Shown: in pieces, positions 1-11,317 of the stretch | Numbering within the stretch: position 1 is the stretch's first letter | How the letters are laid out: the number at the start of each line of letters is the position of its first letter | Source of the DNA: Lunularia cruciata | Lineage: Eukaryota > Streptophyta > Marchantiopsida > Lunulariales > Lunulariaceae | Length of the DNA stretch: 64,000 nt | Direction: 5' to 3' | NCBI GenBank assembly: GCA_948567375.1 | Contig: OX419760.1 | Span: 13,268,001-13,332,000 of the forward strand | Position numbers and translations under genes: made by a program | Notes under the pieces: model-generated | What the model was told of the DNA's origin: nothing | Database searches by the model: none | What the model saw: the letters and a program-made list of their open reading frames with translations, nothing else

Positions 1-2560
1 ACCACCTTCAATAAGAAACATGATGTTCATACTAGAGAAAATGAGGAAGATCTCCAAGGTTATCCTTTATGCACTAGCCCTTAACAAGTGGATGGTGTAT
101 TGCAGAAGCAAGTTGATCTAGAGCAAGCACCTTGCTTTCTTGCTTTGGAATTGGGATCTAAGCAATAACTTTGCTATCCAAGAGGTGTGACTTTGGGTGG
201 AGAAGGAGACAAGAGACCTCCAAGGAGAACCTACTTGCATGGATAGAGGAGAATTAGAGGAATGTTCTTGGACTAAATCAATACTCAATACACCAGAACA
301 AACACTACATTGGAGAAGATCCTCACCACCTCCTTCAAACATTCATGAACTAACAACGAGTGGAGAGTGTGGAGTTACAAAGACCCAGCCCAAAGGGCCA
401 TTGTGGAGGTAGTTATAAAGTTGTTGAAGCCAAAGAGAACCACTTGTTTAAACAACATCAAGCCATATTCTTTAGGTGTCTTTTTCAAGGAGAACCCAAT
501 GAATTTTGCACATGTGTTCTATGTATAGACAAGGAGTTTTCTTTGGAAGTTGGAAGAAGATGGCCAAGATGGCCAAGAAGAAGAAGAAGTCCACACCTAC
601 AAGATTGCAAGAAAAAGCCAAGAGACCCAGGAGAAACCCACAGATGATTCATGTGTCTTTTGAAGAGGAAGCTAAAGACATAGAAGGAGAAGGAGAAGAA
701 GGAAAAGACTCATTCATATTTCAGGGATAGGCATTGGGTTTGAAAGAGAGAGAGTACTACAAAGATGCCCAATCTGCTCCAAATCCATAGCAGGATGAAG
801 TATAGGAAAACCGGGCCAAAGACCAAGGAGAGACCTTGCATTGATCCTTAGACCCTCCTAGTCCCAATCAAGAAGTGGACGGCCCTATAGGAGAGCAGTG
901 GAGATGGCAAGATAAGACCTTTGGAGTGAAGGACATCACAAAGCCAAAGGGCTCACTCAAGAAGCATCAGAACAAGTGGTAGTGGAGGAAGATTTCAAAG
1001 ACCACCCTTTATGTTCAATGCAAGTTGAAGAAGGAGGAGAAGCAACCCAAGAAACCAAAGCATTGGTCACCAAAGGACAAAATTGTGTGATCCACTTGAT
1101 GTAATCCGCCCTACAATTGATGGAACTTCTCTTACTAAAGTCCCAAGAAGTCTACTTTGTTATGATAGATTATACTATTTTAATTAAAGGCTTTACAAGG
1201 TAATTTACACCCAAAAGATGAAGGAAGATAGATCAAAAGAAGAGTTAGGCAATATGAGGAACTTGTATAAGGAGGAGGCAAAGAAGGTAAATACTCTAAT
1301 GTAGAGAAAATTATAAAATCATGTTCTAAAATACCTCCTTGCAATTGATGGCAGTCAATACAAAGAAGATATTGGAAGCTGCAAGGCAAATTGAGAGGCC
1401 TTTGGCTCAAGGACATTGGTAAGCATAGGGGATACAAAGGACAACAAAAGGCTAGAGATGAGAAGTTGATGAGCATTTGAGGGGAATTGGAGAAGGCAAA
1501 GGTTTTATTGGTAATCCTTGATGTGAGTTCACCACATATAGGAGCAAAGTGGCTATCCAACCTAAAGGAATGGCTACCAAGCCCAAGAAGGAGAAGGAAG
1601 AGAGTGCAACGCATAGATCCAAATTGATGGAAGAAATTCTTGTAGACATCCAAGCCATTTGGAGGACGAGAATGAAAAGACCTTGATGTAGGTAGAGGAG
1701 GCAAAAAAAGAGTTTGTGGCCATGCCAGAGGAAGACACACAAGGCAGAATAATGAAGACAAAGCTACACAAATAGAAGATGTAGCCTCAAGAGTTAGAAG
1801 GGAAGAAGTACAAAGAAGATAAGATGGACCAGCTTGAAGTTAAACTTAGATAGCATACAAACATGAAGTTCATTGAGACAAATGATAGTTACCTATTAGA
1901 GATAGAAAGGTAGAAGGAGAGGGTCAATGTACTCATAAGGAATTTCAAATGCAAAAGTAGTTCTTTGTAGTAATGCTTTAGGCCAAAGATACTTCACTAA
2001 AAGAAGTTTTTTGTAGTTGTTGGACTTTTCATGGAAGTAGTCCAGAGGTCTTTGTAATTATACATCTTTGTAGCTGAAGTGCCTTCATATATATAACCTT
2101 TAGAAAATTGAGTAGAATTTCAAATTGTCTTTGGGGAATACTTTGTACCTTGCCTAACACATTTGAGGTGCCTAATTAACCTAGATGTAATTAGAATAAG
2201 ATAGGATTAGAATTATAATGTACAATGTAGATGTATGCAAGGGATCTTTGGAGTAATCCCATTGTTAAATCTCTTTGGAGTTGAGTAGGAGCAAGTATTT
2301 GAGGCTTAAGCCAATGTAAATTGAGTTCATTGATTTCTACTCAAAGTTTAGCAAAAGAGATTGCCGTTCTACTTTGTTGTTTGCTTGCATCATGAGCATT
2401 GATGAATGTCTTAGTTGAGTAGTGGTGTAGAACTTCATAGTAGGAACACAAGTGTTGAAATGTAGGTAGAGACATTCATACTTGATCAAAATGTATGATT
2501 TCTTAGGGTTTGGAATGAGAAAAGGAATAACTTGATGCATCAAGACTAAGTTATAATTTT
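1..2560. repeat. Decayed purine-rich repeat DNA, no recognisable gene
   Basis: The plus strand is rich in GAAGA/AAGGAG-type purine runs and gives only short, charged, low-complexity open frames, such as 197-412 and 506-730, which contain no domain I recognise. Such stretches are common in decayed non-coding interiors of plant LTR elements. I found no LTR, primer site or zinc knuckle in it. The opposite strand shows open frames (1180-1761) only because purine runs lack stop codons when read as pyrimidines. Similar purine-rich DNA fills 59723-62900 at the other end of the window, so the two blocks may belong to one repeat class. Confidence 0.4.
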
Positions 2561-2579
2561 AAAATTACCATGCAAATAA

Positions 2580-2850
2580 AAGCAAAGACATTTGGCCAAT
2601 GCAAAGATGCCTTTGGAGTTGTGTCTTTTGGGTAGGGGTAGCACATAACCTTCCAAGTCAAAATCTTTGGAGTAAAGTGGCCTTTGGGGTTGAGTGAACC
2701 ATCATCTTTAGGAATTAGTGGACTTAATTTCTATTGAAAGTGATCTTTTAGTTTTCCATTTACCGTAGTCACCACAAGGGGTGACTACAATACACTCTTC
2801 CAAGATTAGTTCATGCTCAAAGTTATGAGTAGAATGTAAATATTCATTCT
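2580..2850 (+). repeat. Repeat family R1, copy 1 (partial)
   Basis: This stretch shares ordered blocks with 3570-4010 and 62975-63430: a GTGAACCATCA block, then an A-rich stretch, then a block about a 'caccacaag' site followed by 'tgac..acac/tac tctt'. It is shorter and more diverged than the other two. The function is unknown; it is non-coding and may be part of a diverged LTR. Confidence 0.5.
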
Positions 2851-3569
2851 TTACTTTAATACTCTATAAACATGAGAAGTATGATTTTGTTTTGTAGGCA
2901 TAATACCAACTAAAGACCACATTTTTACATAAAAGAATATACAAATAGTCCAATTTATTAGCGCACAAATAATAATTTTTTGTTCATTGGTACAAACAAA
3001 GTAAGAAAAATCTTGTGCATATGGTTGGTCAAAAGTAAGTGGTATCAAGTTATATGTAGGCTCCTAGTACCTTTTATATTACATTTCAAACATACTACAT
3101 TTCAAAAATAGATATAAGTAAAAAATTATTTCTATTTTACATTTCTTCTACATTTTATTTTGAAGGATTCCTTATCTCTCTATATTAATGTTTTATAATA
3201 CAAGATTGAAGATATTAGGACTAAGAAAAATGAATAAGTGTTTATGTGATTAGTGCTAATAAGATTATTTGGATTTAATCCATGGGTTACTCTAATATGA
3301 TCTTATCTACAATCACTTAGATTCTGCATGATGGATTATTCGCTTAGTTGGCTAGTGGTAAGGAATCTTGAAGTAGTAACACAAATGCTTGAGTGACAAG
3401 AATCATCCACATGTTTGTAGAGTGTTAGAGCTCCAAGGTTTTGAATAATCAAGGCAATGTAGTGAGTAGCTAACAAAAAGCAAGAGCATCATGAAGTACC
3501 GCAGTAAAAAAAAGCTAGGCAATTTGATCAATCCAAAAATACATTTTGGGAAGGGTAGTATGCATTCTC
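2851..3569. other. AT-rich stretch, nothing recognised
   Basis: AT-rich DNA between two R1 copies. Open frames are short and have no recognisable similarity. No tRNA, terminal repeat or coding domain is visible. Confidence 0.4.
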
Positions 3570-4010
3570 TAGGGTTTTAGTCATTAGAGTGATAGGACCT
3601 TTGTGAGGATACTACCTACAAAGTGGGAACTAACTTTGGCATGCACATAGTGATTGTGATGCTAACCACATTTGGAGCATATAGTCATAATGCTAATGAA
3701 ATTAAAGGCATCAATGATGATTGAGCAATAGTTACCATTGGCCAAATTGCACCTTCAGCAAGGAGTGATCTAAAAAGAAAATTTACCTTTATGACAAATG
3801 AACCATCACCTTTTGGATTAGATTAGAAAGGTTCCATAGTGAAAGTAATTTCCATTTTCTCTTTTCTTAATGCACCACAAGAAGTGACACTACACTCTTA
3901 TGGACATAATTCCATCCAAGAGGTTAAATAGGAAAAAATTGAGAATTGACTATTATGGCACTTTATTTCATCTTTTAGTCACTCTATGGGAATGGCTGAT
4001 TCTTACCATT
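3570..4010 (+). repeat. Repeat family R1, copy 2
   Basis: This copy aligns over about 430 bp with 62975-63430. Shared landmarks in order are 'gtcattagagtgat.ggacctttgtg', 'gtgatgctaac', 'ggccaaatt.cacctt', 'gaaccatcac', 'gtgaaagtaattt', a 'gtgacactac' block and 'ccaagaggttaaataggaaa'. The direct orientation of the two copies, about 59 kb apart, suggests a dispersed element. No coding capacity is visible. Confidence 0.65.
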
Positions 4011-4225
4011 TAACCATATTTTGGTTGACATTGAATCTTTATATTTTGGCACTACTGCCAAGGATACACTCCTTGGAGTAGATAGAGGTGAAGATAAACA
4101 AGGTGATGAATGTCATCAAGAAATTTAAACCAGAAGACATTCATTCAGACATCACCAAAGCGCATTCAAGAGAAATAAAAAAAATGCAAAGTTGGATGGC
4201 ATGTACTCGTAATATGTAATACCAA

Positions 4226-4530
4226 GAGCTAGCCATATGATCTAGATATGAAATTTGGTTTGGTAACATCTAGAATGATGTTATATATGATGGTCCAAAT
4301 AGATCAGATAGAAGAATCACCAAAAGAGTACTTCTATTAATAGAGCAAAAACCAAAATAGACTTGAGAACCTTAGAACCAATAACTAGACATATGATTTA
4401 AAGGTGAAAATTGGTTTGGTAACATCTGGAAGGATGTTACACATGATGGACTGAACAGGTCAAAAAGATGTATCACCAAAAGGGGACTTCTACTAATAGA
4501 GTAGGAACCAAAATATGCTAGAAATCTTTG
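4226..4530 (+). repeat. Tandem duplication, two units of about 150 bp
   Basis: Two adjacent units (about 4226-4365 and 4383-4530) share 'catatgat', 'ttggtttggtaacatct', 'gatgttac', 'atcaccaaaag' and 'acttctattaatagag'-like blocks in the same order. The units have diverged by roughly a fifth. They lie just upstream of the LTR remnant of element A and could be part of its LTR. Confidence 0.65.
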
Positions 4531-4839
4531 AAGGCAATTTTGGAGGCCTAAATGGATGAATTAGGCCTCAAAAATGTGCAGAATCTTGCCCCATGGAAAG
4601 AAATGTTAGACTTCCCTCCCCCCTAGTTTGTCTCATCAAGAGCTTTCCAATGGTACCTTACTCACATGATTTTGAGACTCCTACATGAAGATTCCCCAAA
4701 AGATTCCCTCTGATTAAAGCTTGTTTGACCAGTCAGATAGGACCTAGACCAACATGTCACCCATCCAAGTAAGTAATCCAAGGGTGGAGCTTGCTGACAT
4801 GTCAACTATCTGTGTGCCTAATCCTATGGTGGAGCTTCC

Positions 4840-4951
4840 TTGGAGGAGATCCTCTTTGTCTATATAATAAAGAGAAGGTGCTCCTTTGGGGCACCGAATG
4901 TTGAGTGTGTAATCTGTGTTTTCTCTCTTCTCTTGTCCTCGTATTATTACA
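4840..4951 (+). repeat. 3' end of the 5' LTR of element A
   Basis: The segment carries a TATA-like sequence (tatataataaag, about 4859), then a T/C-rich stretch, and ends TTATTACA directly before a primer-binding site. The LTR start could not be placed, because no second copy of this LTR is in the window; it may reach into the tandem repeat at 4226-4530. Confidence 0.5.
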
Positions 4952-4952
4952 A

Positions 4953-4964
4953 TGGTATCAAAGC
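4953..4964 (+). other. Primer-binding site of element A (initiator-Met tRNA type)
   Basis: TGGTATCAAAGC differs by one base from the classic plant TGGTATCAGAGC site complementary to the 3' end of initiator methionine tRNA. It sits one base after the LTR end. Confidence 0.75.
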
Positions 4965-5620
4965 AAGGTTCTTAGTCCAAGAGAGTGGATCACCCTTCTT
5001 GGAAGAGCACAAACTACTAAAATTGAGTAATTTGAAGTGGGGAACATAAAGTAATTGCTAGACTTAGGAAGGACTTTAGAGAGCGGACGGAATGGATGCA
5101 CCGCGAGGACAATTTCCCGCACCTAGCTTTCTATTCCCAAATCCATTCCACATCAAGGTTATGTTCATCTAGCGTGAGCAAATGAGGGTATTGCTAGTTT
5201 ATCACTTTGGCAAAGAATTCATGGATAGGGTGATGAACTCACCAAACTCGATGATTCTACCTGTGTTGATATATGAATTAGAGTGAGATTTAACAATCTA
5301 CATTCTCTTATGATAATATAGATGTGAATGTCCCAAATCCTCTATTTTTCAACACTCAAGTAGAAATCCGTTATGTAGTGAGACCAAAAGTGATGTTTAG
5401 AGATTTTGTGGTTAGGAATTTGGCGAGGAGTATTATCAACAAGTGATAGCTTTTGAGGTCCCAATGGTAGTTCCAATAGTTCATGCGCCTTCTAGAGTGA
5501 TCATATTGACTCTGTATTGAAGTAGACATTAGCAATTGAGTGTTGCAAGAACCATGGATCCGCAATCACAAGAGCTGGTGCAAGGAATGCAAGGGATTGA
5601 ATGAATTTTGAGAAATTAAG

Positions 5621-6636
5621 ATGACCATGGAGACATTACAAAGTCAAGTGCAAATCCTCAAGAACAATCAACCCATGCAAGAAGAAGAGCCATCTCAAAA
5701 CCCAATACATGCAACTGAAGTACTTCGAGAGGCAACTATGCCTATGAACCCTATCAACGATGAAGCCTCATTGCTACTCCGGATGAAGAAGACCTGCAAC
5801 ATTGAGCCTTACAAGGGGTAGTGTATGATGGGAGTAGTGGAAAATTGGATCTCAAGAATGAATCGATATTTTTGATTGTTCTCAACAAAGATCATGGAGC
5901 ATGTTGTAGGCATGTTTGCATGTGGGTACTTGATTGATAAAGCCCTCACATGGTATGATGCTTGGGAACAACTCATGTTGGCAGAGAGAAGGGAGGTCAC
6001 GTGGACATCAATGCAAGAAGGATTGCTGAAGAATTTCCAATCGGTGGATTTTGTGCAGATGGCTTGAACCCGAATATGGAGATTGAGACAGAAGAATAGC
6101 ATATAAGAGTATGTGGAGGCATTTTTGGATCTACAAGTTGCAATAACCAACATGAGTCCAACAAAGGCTCTCAACAATTTCAAACAAGGGTTAAAGGAGC
6201 GGATTTGCTAAGAAGTCATGGTGCAAAATCCTCGCATGGTATTTGAAGCCATTGTTTGTGCATAGAGAATAGCAAGAGCATTGGGTGGAGGTGAAGGAGT
6301 AGTTCCACCTCAACATTATTGGGCAGAAATGACACACATGGGTGGACCAGTGCCAATGGAATTGGGCAACCTTTGATTTTGAGATCAAGGAGCATGACCG
6401 CTTCAAGGGGAGTGTGGACGGGTAGAAGAAAGAAGAGATGGAGTCCCACGGGGAGAAGGAACTCAAGAAGAACAATGCCATTGTTACAATTGTGGCCGTA
6501 TTGGGCACATATCTACCAATTGTTGCACTTGTTTCCCTAGAGGCCCTTGGCCGTCGTACATGCGATCTTTGAACAACATGGAGAGGCGCATTGAAGAGGA
6601 GGAGGTGGAAATCACTTTGGAAAACAAAGATCACTA
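5621..6636 (+). pseudogene. gag remnant of element A
   Basis: Read across stops and frame changes, this gives a Gag-like protein. It has a glutamine-rich start (METLQSQVQ), a capsid segment with ALTWYDAW, which is the typical gypsy Gag 'A..W(Y/F)' signature near 5940, and a CCHC zinc knuckle at 6482-6523 (C-x2-C-x4-H-x4-C, CYNCGRIGHISTNC). Gag packages the element RNA in virus-like particles. At least five in-frame stops or shifts break it, for example just after NIEPYKG at 5819 and at 6067. Confidence 0.75.
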
Positions 6637-6689
6637 GTAAATGTACCTTGCGGCCTTATTGGCTCAATAAGGAAGAAGAGAAGTGAGGG

Positions 6690-6930
6690 AAGGAAGAAGA
6701 CTAATGCACAAAGATCCCAAAAGGCAACCTCACAATTGATTGTTGTGAATGGAGTCCTAGAAGGCAATCAAGTGAGAGTATTAATCAATCCGGGAGCAAT
6801 AGAGAATTTCTTATCTCGTTCTGTTGCAATAAGATTGGGAATGGATCTGAGAGAGATAGGAGTGAAGAAGTAGAGTTTCCTAACAGGCAAATAGAGAGGA
6901 TTGAATCATTACCTAGACGTGTAACACTCT
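6690..6930 (+). pseudogene. Aspartic protease remnant of element A
   Basis: The reading VLINPGAIENFLS (codons around 6778-6816) lines up with the retropepsin active site, normally D-(S/T)-G-A. Here the catalytic Asp codon reads Asn and the next residue is Pro (N-P-G at 6787-6795), so this protease could not work. The fold's partner segment after it is broken by stops. Confidence 0.65.
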
Positions 6931-7006
6931 ATGTAGGAGAATATTAGGAAGCAATTGAGTGGCAAGTGATATAATTAGTTCATTATGATGTAATCTTAGG
7001 CATGCC

Positions 7007-8011
7007 ATGGATAGAGCATTACAACCTATGGTAGATTGGAGGAAGAAAGTAGTGAGAACCCACCAATGGTCAATCATTGGAGTTAAAGAAAAATCACCCA
7101 GGCAGGATCTGCCTCTATATGTCATAGGGACGGCAACAGTCTATAAGACCGATAGATGTTTCATGGGTCTAATAAGAGAAGTCCAGAGGGCACAACTTGA
7201 TGGACAAGTTCCTAAGAAATTGAAAGCTATGGTGGATGAATTTCAAGATGTCTTTCTTGATGATCTACCCTCAGGATTACCACCAAAAAGGAGAGTAGAT
7301 CATAAAATTGAGACACTCCCGGGGAAGACACCTCCTTGTAAGGCCCCATATCGCCTATCACCTCATGAGTTGGAGGAGTGTAAGACTCAAATTGAGGAGA
7401 TGTTGTAGAAGGGGTTCATCCAACCTAGCATATCACAATATGGGGCTCTTGTCTTGTTTGTGAAGAAGAAGGATGGTACAATGCGCATGTGCATTGACTA
7501 TTGAGGTCTTAATCAGCAAACAGTGAAGAACAAATACTCCTTACCTTGCATGGATGACCTATTTGATCAACTCCATGGAGCAAGATACTTCACCAAACTG
7601 GACTTGCGGAGCAGTTACAATCAAATCCAAATTGCAAAAGAGGATGTGTACAAAACTGCCTTTTGATCCATGTATGGCCACTTTGAGTATCTTCTGATGC
7701 CTTTGGCCTCACCAATGCACCTACCACTTTCATGAGTCTAATGAATGATATATTTTGTCCATACTTGGATAATTTTGTTATCGTCTTCTTGGACAATATC
7801 TTAGAATACAGTAGCACAATGACGGGACACAAACAACAGCTACTAGAGGTCCTCCAGATTCTAAGATAGAATCGATTGTATGCCAAAATCTCAAAGTGCA
7901 AGTTTGGCAAGTCTGAAGTAGACTACTTGGGGCATAGAGTAAGTGCAGAGGGCATTCAAGTATTGATAGATAAAATAGAGTTCATTCAAAAATGGCATGC
8001 CCCAAAAGATC
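7007..8011 (+). pseudogene. Reverse transcriptase remnant of element A
   Basis: This is a gypsy-type RT read over several stops. It contains the PYRLSPHELEE entry region (about 7345-7380), [13 protein letters not shown] (about 7465), [12 protein letters not shown] (about 7595), [12 protein letters not shown] (about 7670), then a one-base shift before LTNAPTTF. The catalytic YxDD box reads FLDN (about 7783), so one of the two metal-binding Asp residues is Asn. After KCKFGKSEVDYLGH the frame reaches FIQKWHAPKDL and is cut by the LTR of element B at 8012. Confidence 0.85.
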
Positions 8012-8701
8012 TGTAACACCCATTTGTGCATGTGTGTGGTATTGTGATATTTAGCTTGGTATTACAAGTACTTAAGAGATATTATTTATATAGAGATAAA
8101 GGATGGTTCTATATTAGTCATGGTTAGCTAAAGTTAGTCATAGCTAAGATAGAGGGGACCTTACTCTAGAGGAAGTAGAAAAGATGAGCACCACTATTTT
8201 GGATTTTAGTGTGTTGACTTGGTATTATTCCTAGATGTTTGGCTTTGAGGAAAGAGTTGAGAACTCTTGGGCCCGCAAGCCTTTTTGTTTTGGATTCTTC
8301 TTTAGTCCAAGGATAGCCCATGTGAAGGAATCCTTGACTTAGTGGTTGGGTCAAGATAAGACCACATGCTTAGGGGAATATGCCCATGTGAATGGATATT
8401 CCTTTCTACTTTTTGACTTTATTTGACTTTTAGTCTAGTAACTTGAGTTACTACGATAATTAGTAACTTTGGTACGTAACTATTTCACAAGTATATAAAC
8501 AAGGGGTGAGGAGGTACTCATCATCCTTTCATTTGCAACTATCTCTCTCTCATTGAGTTCTCTAGTGAGCAATGTCTTGAGTCTTGGAGTGTTAGCCTTG
8601 GAGGAGTATGATGGAGTTGGGATTCCTTGCCTTCTTAGTCCATGGTGCGCTACCATAATAGCCATCAGAGGTTCATCCTGAGTGAGAGACAGGCCAGCTC
8701 A
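8012..8701 (+). repeat. 5' LTR of element B
   Basis: The 690-bp LTR is nearly identical to 15108-15773 and 17123-17810. A TATA-like gtatataaac lies at 8491-8500, followed about 65 bp later by a (ct)n-rich start region. The right end is placed at ..aggccagctca by comparison with aggccgggtca of the 3' LTR. Confidence 0.9.
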
Positions 8702-8707
8702 CATTTT

Positions 8708-8725
8708 TGGTTCCGTTGCCGGGAC
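8708..8725 (+). other. Primer-binding site of element B (tRNA-Asp like)
   Basis: TGGTTCCGTTGCCGGGAC resembles the plant tRNA-Asp primer site TGGCGCCGTTGCCGGGGA at 15 of 18 positions, and it lies six bases after the LTR. This site type is used by several non-chromovirus gypsy lineages of plants, such as Athila-like elements. Confidence 0.7.
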
Positions 8726-9560
8726 CTCTCTAGAAGGCAAGATAATGTTCCGTATTCAATTCTACATTAGGCAGAAGGAGGCTATGAGAGCTCACTTGGA
8801 GAGAACCTTAGGAGAGGAGAGGGCTGAACTTATGTTAGAGAACCAAGATCCATTTGTTTACCCTATAGTTCATTATGACGTCTTTGAGGTGATTTTGTAC
8901 ATTTTGTATACATGAGAGGAATTGGAGAGATTGTGAGAGGTGGAGTGCAGATTTTGGGGATTAAGGTGATTTTGGGCAAAATCTCAAGTTTGAGATCTGG
9001 ACTTGAGATTTCTACACATGATAGCTTGGGTTATCTTTCAGTTAGCACAATTGAAATTATTGTGAGAGCTTTTATTCGCAATGGGCTAGAATTTTTGAAA
9101 GTTGATAGGGTAAAGTGCTCCTACAACTGCATGCTCTCTGGAAAATTGTACAGAGTATGCCATTTCTTCAATTTTTAGTGAATTGTCCTGAAAATTTCCA
9201 AGAAAATTCAGTGCATTGTATCCTACCTGCTGTCACAAAAATTAGAGAGAGATCGTTCTTGCACATGGAGTAATGAGTTTTTGAAGGGGTGGGCTTTCAG
9301 ACCAAATCTGAAATATGGGTGCTGAAGAGAAAGGTGTCTAGACCAAATGGCTCGATGAAAAGATCTGAAATTTTGCAAGGAGGGACGCCCTAGAGTTGTG
9401 ATCAAGTGTAAAAAATTTCAGAGGACTGTGACATAGTGGTTGGGAGATTTGAATGACATTGTGAGGAAAGGTCAATTCTGCAGAGTGGAGATCTCATGCA
9501 TGAGGAGTTTGAGATCAACAAAAGGCAGTTTGAGTGTTTAGATTCATCTTGGGAACATGG
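8726..9560 (+). other. Untranslated leader of element B
   Basis: About 830 bp lie between the primer site and the first knuckle ORF. A short frame runs from the primer site to 8915 (IRQKEAMRAHLERTLGEERAELML, helical and charged). The next (8912-9178) is hydrophobic and looks fortuitous. I see no known domain. Confidence 0.45.
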
Positions 9561-9591
9561 AGGGTGATGCAAGGTTCCCCAAGGGTTTGAG

Positions 9592-10008
9592 GTGATTGTA
9601 GGGGTGGATTTGAGAAAAAGAGAGTTTACAATAGAATTTGAAGAAAGTGTTGAGAGGATTCAAAAACCTACACCACTTGGAGAAAAGAGTGAGTCTAAGT
9701 GCTTTCTATGTGGAGAGAAGGGACATAAGGCAAGTTTATGTCCATTGATCTTTGAGAGAAAGAGATTGAGAGAAAGGAGAGGCTTACTTGACTTGGGTTT
9801 GCATGTTGGACCTTCTTCACCAAGATTAGGAGGGAGAAGATCTAAGACCAAGGAGTTATGTGAGGTTTGTGGAGTGGAAGGACTTCCAAAAGGACATGAG
9901 TGTAGTGGAGTAAAAGCACTTTTGGAGACTTTGGTGAAGGATCTTGGAGAGAGCCTTAGTACAGCTACAGAAATACTACCACCTTCATCAGCTAGTTCTC
10001 AAGATTAG
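9592..10008 (+). CDS. Extra zinc-knuckle ORF upstream of gag in element B
   Basis: This 138-codon frame contains a clean CCHC knuckle, CFLCGEKGHKASLC, at 9700-9741. A second Cys/His cluster follows, CEVCGVEGLPKGHEC (about 9870-9914), whose spacing is not that of a retroviral knuckle but could bind zinc. The frame has no ATG: it opens with GTG. An ATG at 9557 in another frame reads MEGDARFPKGLR and stops exactly where this frame opens, so a one-base shift has probably split the true start from the body. It lies before gag, which has its own knuckle, so this is an additional nucleic-acid-binding ORF of unknown role. It might have been captured from another element or a host gene. Confidence 0.6.
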   Translation: MIVGVDLRKREFTIEFEESVERIQKPTPLGEKSESKCFLCGEKGHKASLCPLIFERKRLRERRGLLDLGLHVGPSSPRLGGRRSKTKELCEVCGVEGLPKGHECSGVKALLETLVKDLGESLSTATEILPPSSASSQD

Positions 10009-10240
10009 TGATGGAGATAATCTTTCAACTTATAGATAAACTATCCATGAGAGAGAGATTAATATGCACTCTAGGATTTGATGTTGCTATAGAAATCTTG
10101 GAGCAACCTGAACCTTTTGTGTTCCCTAGAGTGGATTATTCTCAGATGGTGTTAGTCATGTATATACTTTATTAGTAATAGAGTGAGAGAAAAAAAAAGA
10201 GAAAAAAAATTGAGAGAAAGAAAGATAGTGAGAGGTTAAG

Positions 10241-11317
10241 ATGGGGAAACTTCCGGTTTTCTTTGGCAAGGATGGAGAAAATGTGGAGGCCTTTGTGAGA
10301 GACTTCAAGAGAGCTTGCATAGGAAACAATGAGAGGAAGAAGAATGAGTGGGCCTCATTATTACCAGATTTCTTTGAGGATGCAGCACTTACATGGTATG
10401 AGTCAGAATACCAAAAGAGAGAGAGGAGAGATGGGGAAGAGGAGTCTTGGGAGACTCTGACTTCAGCACTCATTGAGAACTTTCTTCCTGATGAGAGTTA
10501 TGAGAGATTGATGAGTGAGGTCACATTTCTCAAGCAAGGAGAAGGAGAGAAAGTGAGAGTCTATGTGGAAAGAGTGGAAAAGTTAGAGTCCAGATTTCGC
10601 ATAGTGTTGAGGAAGGGTGGGGATGATGTGGAGACTACAATGATTGGCATAGGGGCCATGCTCACCAAGAATTTTGTGGGAGGGTTGAGACCACAAATTA
10701 GAAGCAAGGTGAGATATGAGAAACCTTCTTCCAAGGTTGAAGCTATCAAGATCGCAATTTGTATGGAGGAGAATTTGGAAGGGGATGAGAGTGATTTGGT
10801 GGTGAAGGAGGTTGTGCATCCTCCTCAAGGCTACAAGTGTGGTGGAACTTCTGATACTTTGGTGGCAAGGGTTGCACCACAAGTAGTGGTTGCTCCAGTT
10901 CTTGCACCTCCACCAAAAGATCCACTTCAAACCATCACAGAACAACTTGCAGATCTCAAGATCAATGTGGTGTAACTATGGGAGAAGAGAGAGGTGGATC
11001 AGAATTTAGGGAGAGGGCCTAGGAGTTATGGAAACTATCCATATAGAGGAGGCCAGCCAGCCAACAATTTCAATGATAGAAATTGTTTTGGTTGTGGAGG
11101 AAGAGGCCATATCCAAAGGAATTGCCCAAATTCCACTTACCATGGAGGAAGGAGCTATGAGGAAGCCAATAGAGGGAAAGAGGGAGGTAGTGAAACCCAA
11201 GTGGCTCCTAATCCCAACAAAGGTAAGGAGATAGCATCCATAGATGTGGTTGAGAGCAAGTATGAGAAGGGAGAGTGCTCAAACTCCAAGAGTCTTAATT
11301 TGGAGCTTTTGGCATAA
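10241..11317 (+). pseudogene. gag of element B
   Basis: The ATG at 10241 opens a 244-codon capsid-like frame (GKLPVFFGKDGENVEAFVRDFKRACIG at the start; AALTWYESEY near 10386, the gypsy Gag signature; a long acidic helical middle), ending at a stop at 10973. A second frame, from 10994, carries the Gly/Arg-rich RNA-binding tail and the CCHC knuckle CFGCGGRGHIQRNC at 11094-11135. In an intact element these would be one protein; a shift near 10970-10990 separates them. The product would form the particle shell and package RNA. Confidence 0.85.

Larger units (their letters stand above)
4840..8011 (+). mobile_element. Ty3/gypsy element A, decayed, truncated by element B
   Basis: The order is LTR end, initiator-Met-like primer site (4953-4964), gag with a CCHC knuckle, protease and RT. 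The RT reading stops at 8011, where the LTR of element B starts with TGTAACACCC. No matching RNase H or integrase was found on the far side of B, so the 3' half was lost or lies elsewhere. Multiple stops and frameshifts make it a fossil older than B. Confidence 0.8.

Noticed and set aside
1180-1761. Minus-strand open frame of 193 codons
   Set aside because: It is the pyrimidine complement of a purine-rich stretch, low in complexity and rich in Leu/Ser/Pro/Phe, with no domain.
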